DNA of 22,866 bases, taken from assembly GCA_015680685.1 (NCBI GenBank), contig MNCI01010871.1, positions 624,309-647,174 of the forward strand. Direction: 5' to 3'. Of this stretch, positions 19,792 through 22,866 are shown in pieces; position 1 is the first letter of the stretch, and every line of letters starts with the position of its first letter. This DNA comes from Gnetum montanum (Eukaryota; Streptophyta; Gnetopsida; Gnetales; Gnetaceae). Below the pieces are notes generated by a model. That model was given only the letters and a program-made list of their open reading frames with translations. It made no database searches and was not told where the DNA came from. A program made the position numbers and the translations under genes.

Positions 19792-19818
19792 CTGATGAAT
19801 CATGATTCATTTGGCTAC

Positions 19819-19900
19819 GATATTGGACCCCCAATATCAAATCCATGATATTGGGTACGCGATCTCGTAGCCCAATTAAGGATATTGGATACGCGATATT
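19819..19900 (+). repeat. U3 array of 14-bp modules (LTR of C)
   Basis: Module cores start at 19819 (GATATT), 19833 (AATATC), 19847 (GATATT), 19861 (GATCTC), 19881 (GATATT) and 19895 (GATATT). Spacings are 14, 14, 14, 20 and 14. The cores are decayed, mostly C to T, but the 14-bp register is kept. Confidence 0.82.
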
Positions 19901-19918
19901 GTGACTCCTGTGCAGGCC

Positions 19919-19926
19919 TATAAATA
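19919..19926 (+). promoter_or_regulatory. TATA box of element C LTR
   Basis: CCTATAAATACAC, 18 bp after the last GATATT module. It would place the transcription start near 19950. Confidence 0.7.
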
Positions 19927-20113
19927 CACATGTAGGCACATGGCGGAAGGAAGTAAGTTTTTAGATAGAAGTTAGTTAGTCTTAGTTAGTTCTTAGTTTT
20001 CATTTCTAGTTCTTCTCAATCGTTTCCCCCAGTGCATGCCCGTAGTGTGATGATTGTAATTTTATGACATCCTTTATTCGAGTGTGACATACTTGGACAC
20101 GCACATGACTGGA

Positions 20114-20119
20114 AATAAA
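20114..20119 (+). promoter_or_regulatory. Poly(A) signal in LTR of element C
   Basis: AATAAA followed by GATC. The same AATAAAGATC stands at the matching place in the solo LTR on the minus strand. It marks the likely end of R. Confidence 0.5.
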
Positions 20120-20651
20120 GATCAAGATTACTTCATCATTGCAGCATTCACTTAGTTTAATTACTTAATTATTATTGTTATTAAACATGGAATGAGTACA
20201 ACTTAATCATGAACATTTAGGTGTGACTACTTGGTATCCCAGTAGCGTACTTAGGCCATGCGCTTGGTAATCCCAATGGTAGTCGTGCATGAGGCCTAAG
20301 ATGTATACGGCTGATTAAGGAATAGATGCTCATCACACTTAGGCTAGCTTAGATTCTCTCTCCCTATCTCCTATTAGCTTAGACCCTCTCTCCCTTTTCT
20401 CTTCTCCTAATTAAAGTTATTTGCCATTGCCTCTAGGAGTGGCATTAGTTTAGGAACATATCATACACCTCACTTTGGACTAAACCATACGTGACAAAGC
20501 ATATACTAGTCTAGGTGGGAAGATAGCGAACTATGATCAATGAGTAACTATCTAGATACCATAACTAGCTTGTCTACAAAGTTTGACTGGATCGTGCATG
20601 AAACACTCATATTTGTATGGTTGAGTGTAGGGGTACCTCGCCACTCATCAT

Positions 20652-20669
20652 TGGCACCATTGCTGGGGA
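20652..20669 (+). promoter_or_regulatory. Primer-binding site of element C (tRNA-Asp type)
   Basis: TGGCACCATTGCTGGGGA starts one base after the LTR end. From memory, the Athila-type site is TGGCGCCGTTGCCGGGGA, complementary to the 3' end of tRNA-Asp. The three differences all fall at CpG positions and are the G-to-A or C-to-T changes expected from methylcytosine decay. Confidence 0.8.
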
Positions 20670-20779
20670 TGATGCTAGTTACTTAGATTAGTTACATCAT
20701 ACAAGATCACTGTAACAAGTATTAATGATATATCTTTTAGAAATAATAATTGTAATAAATCACACACAATTTTGCAACC

Positions 20780-21991
20780 ATGTCTCTCTCACAAGACTAT
20801 GATCATGCAACAACTAGTAAGGCAATTCATTGGAGAACCAATGAATTATATGATGAAGAAGACAAAGTTTGAAGTACTCAATCTGATGTAGGGGTTTCCT
20901 ATGAACATAAACAAAGACAACATCATCCCAGCTCACAAACGCATAACCTATGTAGTGATGATGAACCCCTACTAGCCACTAAGAGCCTAACGCATATACA
21001 AGAGGCTGTTCAAATATCCCACAAGCATTGCAAGGAAAGATGTCTACCCAGGCTTGACTTAAACAACTTTCCTAAGTTTTCCAGAGGCTATGATTTAGAT
21101 CCACAACAACATTTACAAGCCTTCTACAATTCCTATGCATGAAAAAACATTGATATTGAATGGAAAAAACTTAAGCTCTTTCCTATGACACGCGTTGGCC
21201 AAGCAAAAGTATGGTATAGGTCTTTAAAACCAAAATCAATTCGATGTTGGCTAACAATGATAGAACTCTTCAACGAAAGATATCAAACCTATGCAAGAGT
21301 GTTAGGCTTGAGGAAACAAATCCAAGAGTGGAAACAAGCATAACATGAACCCTTGGACATGGCCTTAGATAGATATTATGCATTGTTAAACAATTGCCTA
21401 GGCTATGGGTTCTCCGAGGGAAGGCTAATGTACCATATCATAGATGGGCTCTGTAATGAAATAGAGGAAACCTTAGGGATATATGCCTAAGGTCAACTAT
21501 ATGAACTATGAACTCATCAAGTCCAAGAGCTTATTAAGTGGGTAGCAAAAGAAGAAGGAGAAATGGCTAAATGGGAGAATGTTGAAAAATCTCAACAGGC
21601 CAAAAAACTTAAATTAACAAGGGCCCATGATAATGAAGAGGAGAAATCAACTCACCTCAAGGAGGTGGAACCATCTTTTCCAACAGTACAATCATTGGAT
21701 GAAATTGAGGCAAAGATCAATAAGATGATGGAATGGATGCATAGAAAATGCAAAGAATATGCCAACATTATTGGAGGTAGAGTCATGATGAACCAAGACA
21801 TAGGACAAAACATCCTTAGACAATCAGAAAGAAGGATAGAAGAGAATAGGAGCTCAACTACCAATCATACGTATGAATGCAACATTTTCCTGTATGATCA
21901 TCCCAAGGGCCAATGCCCAATCTTGTTACATTTACAGGAGCATTGGGGAAGGGTGTTACATCCAGAGTTTGTACAAAGATACTATGTTTGA
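20780..21991 (+). pseudogene. gag of element C (stop codons only)
   Basis: ATG at 20780 is 110 bp past the primer site. One frame of 404 codons runs to TGA at 21989 without any indel. Five internal stops (the first is TGA at 20870) all fit CGA or CAA turned to TGA or TAA. The capsid core starts near residue 90 with LDLNNFPKFSRGYDLDPQQH, then KLKLFPMTRVGQAKVWYRSL and MIELFNERYQTYARVLGLRK, the usual pattern of retrotransposon gag: a hydrophobic helix, LFP...AKxWxxSL, then a basic helix before the HEPLDMAL segment. A Lys/Glu-rich region (residues 255-330) is coiled-coil-like. The end HPKGQCPILLHLQE matches LPKGCCPIISHPQE in element A. Confidence 0.85.
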
Positions 21992-22717
21992 TCATAGTGG
22001 CAACAATCCTAGTCATGGGGGAGGCCACTCCCAAACTGGTTATACCCTTCATACCATCCAAACCTAAGTGCTTATCAAGTCCAACATCCTGTTTCCCCAA
22101 CTGGGTCAACATCCTCTATCTCACCACATTATTATCATTCTCCTCAATACTATCAACCCATATCCTTGCTAACAGGACCACCACCTTGGGTACCTTGCAC
22201 TCCTCAATTTCAACATTCTCATCCTTCACCTCCTTCCACATTACCACCAATTGTGCCTGAAGGATTTACACCACAGCATCAACCCACAAATGTTACTTGT
22301 GCTTCTACTATCAACAACAGTGGAAACCTTTTACAACATTGAAGGCATCACTTCTTTAAACATGACCGTAATAAGGGACAACATAGTTCCAAGACCATTG
22401 CATCTTCCAACATAACACAAGCCAAACACTGTGGTGCATCTCTCTCTGCAAATCCAGTGCCTCATGTCATCTCATTAGAGCCACCAATTAACACTCCAAT
22501 AACTATATGGACCAATGAATATAACCATGATGAAAGACATCATAATCCTTGCATACCACCTGATGGTCATGGGTGCCATAGTGGGTCAACCACTCATGAA
22601 TTGAATACATCTTATAAATTGCCCCAATATGCTTACTATAATCAAGTGTGTGAACCCCACTCAGGGTACGTTCCAACCACCACATCAAAAGACACCCAGT
22701 GGTTCAGATATGACTAG
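21992..22717 (+). pseudogene. gag tail of element C (frameshifted), no protease
   Basis: In a shifted frame from about 22060 the Pro/Gln/Tyr-rich tail resumes (QVQHPVSPTGS, HYYHSPQYYQP, PPSTLPPIVPEGF), aligning with YVQQPVSPSHS and PTPSARLPPVVPIQP of element A. A basic HHFFKHDRNKG segment follows, the counterpart of KKRRSFFRTKS. Then comes an open stretch 22457-22717 (MPHVISLEPPINTP ... WFRYD) with no DLG or LGRP motif. The end FSYGGYPP near 22790 corresponds to FSHGGDG at the end of the element A polyprotein, so the protease segment seems to have been lost or replaced. Confidence 0.7.
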
Positions 22718-22790
22718 ATCCTAATATGTCCAACATGCAAGGATACCAACTTTTCATTTATTAATCCTTGCTATGCTCAATTGTTTAGTT

Positions 22791-22808
22791 ATGGGGGATA
22801 TCCCCCAT
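22791..22808. repeat. Perfect 18-bp palindrome
   Basis: ATGGGGGATATCCCCCAT is fully self-complementary, with GATATC in the centre. It overlaps the TAGTTATGGGGG motif at the end of the coding part of element C. Confidence 0.95.
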
Positions 22809-22866
22809 TCTAATAACAAGAAGGGTTAATAAATATTTTTCATTCTCTTTAATTTTACAATTTTTT

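Larger units (their letters stand above)
17195..19792 (-). mobile_element. Element D: LTR retrotransposon 3' part, minus strand
   Basis: Read on the minus strand, a long broken ORF (19791 to 17284) is followed by a polypurine tract (17260-17249) and an LTR start (17248). The context before the LTR (AGAATGAGTTTT, then GGGGGTATGATG) matches the 3' end of element A, so D belongs to the same family of termini. Only about 54 bp of LTR are recognisable; beyond 17195 the sequence no longer resembles the family. Element C is inserted at 19793, and the 5' part of D would continue past it, outside the window. Confidence 0.7.
19793..20650 (+). mobile_element. 5' LTR of element C
   Basis: It is 858 bp, starts TGATGAATCATGATTC and ends GGGGTACCTCGCCACTCATCA. 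It has the GATATT/C module array, a TATA box (19919-19926) and AATAAAG (20114-20120). Much of the second half matches the solo LTR at 11825-12649 in reverse complement (for example CTAAACCATA, ACTAGTCTAGGTGG and GGTTGAGTGTAGG). The primer site follows after one base. Confidence 0.93.
19793..22866 (+). mobile_element. Element C: Athila-like Ty3 retrotransposon, 5' part
   Basis: The order is 5' LTR, primer site, leader and gag on the plus strand. The 3' part is outside the window. Its gag is homologous to that of element A, but no protease lies between the gag tail and the terminal GGGGG motif near 22790. The 5 bp left of the LTR are CTTGC, the expected target duplication, which cannot be tested. 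It interrupts the minus-strand ORF of element D. Confidence 0.85.

Overview
This window is repeat-rich nuclear DNA of a land plant with a large genome. No intact protein-coding gene is visible. It is almost entirely a nest of decayed LTR retrotransposons. The plant call rests on a tRNA-Asp-type primer site of the kind used by Athila-like Ty3 elements, on gag-protease bodies of Athila-like and Tat/Ogre-like type, on GT-AG introns with T-rich acceptors, and on in-frame stop codons that nearly all look like C-to-T decay of CAA, CAG or CGA, as expected of heavily methylated plant repeats. The species cannot be told from this; a gymnosperm or another large-genome plant fits.

Layout, left to right. 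(1) 1-433: end of a minus-strand LTR, inserted in the gag of element A. (2) 434-5202: element A (+), with gag fused to an aspartic protease, a 1.9-kb non-coding tail, a polypurine tract and an 801-bp 3' LTR. No reverse transcriptase or integrase was found. (3) 5203-6374: 5' end of element E (-), with gag start, initiator tRNA-Met-type primer site and an 826-bp LTR. Element A sits in E's gag. (4) 6375-about 9440: element B (+), Tat/Ogre-like gag and protease, again with no polymerase, followed by an AT-rich spacer. (5) 10317-16337: a broken gene on the minus strand with about eight exons and several phase-1 introns, antisense to B. Tat-lineage elements are known to carry extra ORFs, some in antisense orientation. 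A solo LTR (11825-12649) with a perfect 5-bp target duplication ATTAT splits exon 5. (6) 17195-19792: element D (-), a short 3' LTR remnant, polypurine tract and a broken ORF of about 836 codons for an unrecognised, coiled-coil-rich protein. (7) 19793-22866: element C (+), an 858-bp 5' LTR, tRNA-Asp-type primer site and a gag with no protease. C interrupts D's ORF and runs off the window.

The LTRs at 1-433, 4402-5202, 11825-12649 and 19793-20650, and the remnant at 17195-17248, form one family. They start TGATGA (or a close variant), end CACTCATCA (or a variant) where the end is visible, and carry upstream of the TATA box a tandem array of short modules built on the palindrome GATATC, mostly 14 bp apart. 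Elements A and C share gag but differ in protease content, and neither shows a polymerase, so they look non-autonomous and would have depended on enzymes supplied elsewhere. The relative order is: B, then E, then A, then the LTR at 1-433; separately, the solo LTR entered the antisense gene and C entered D.
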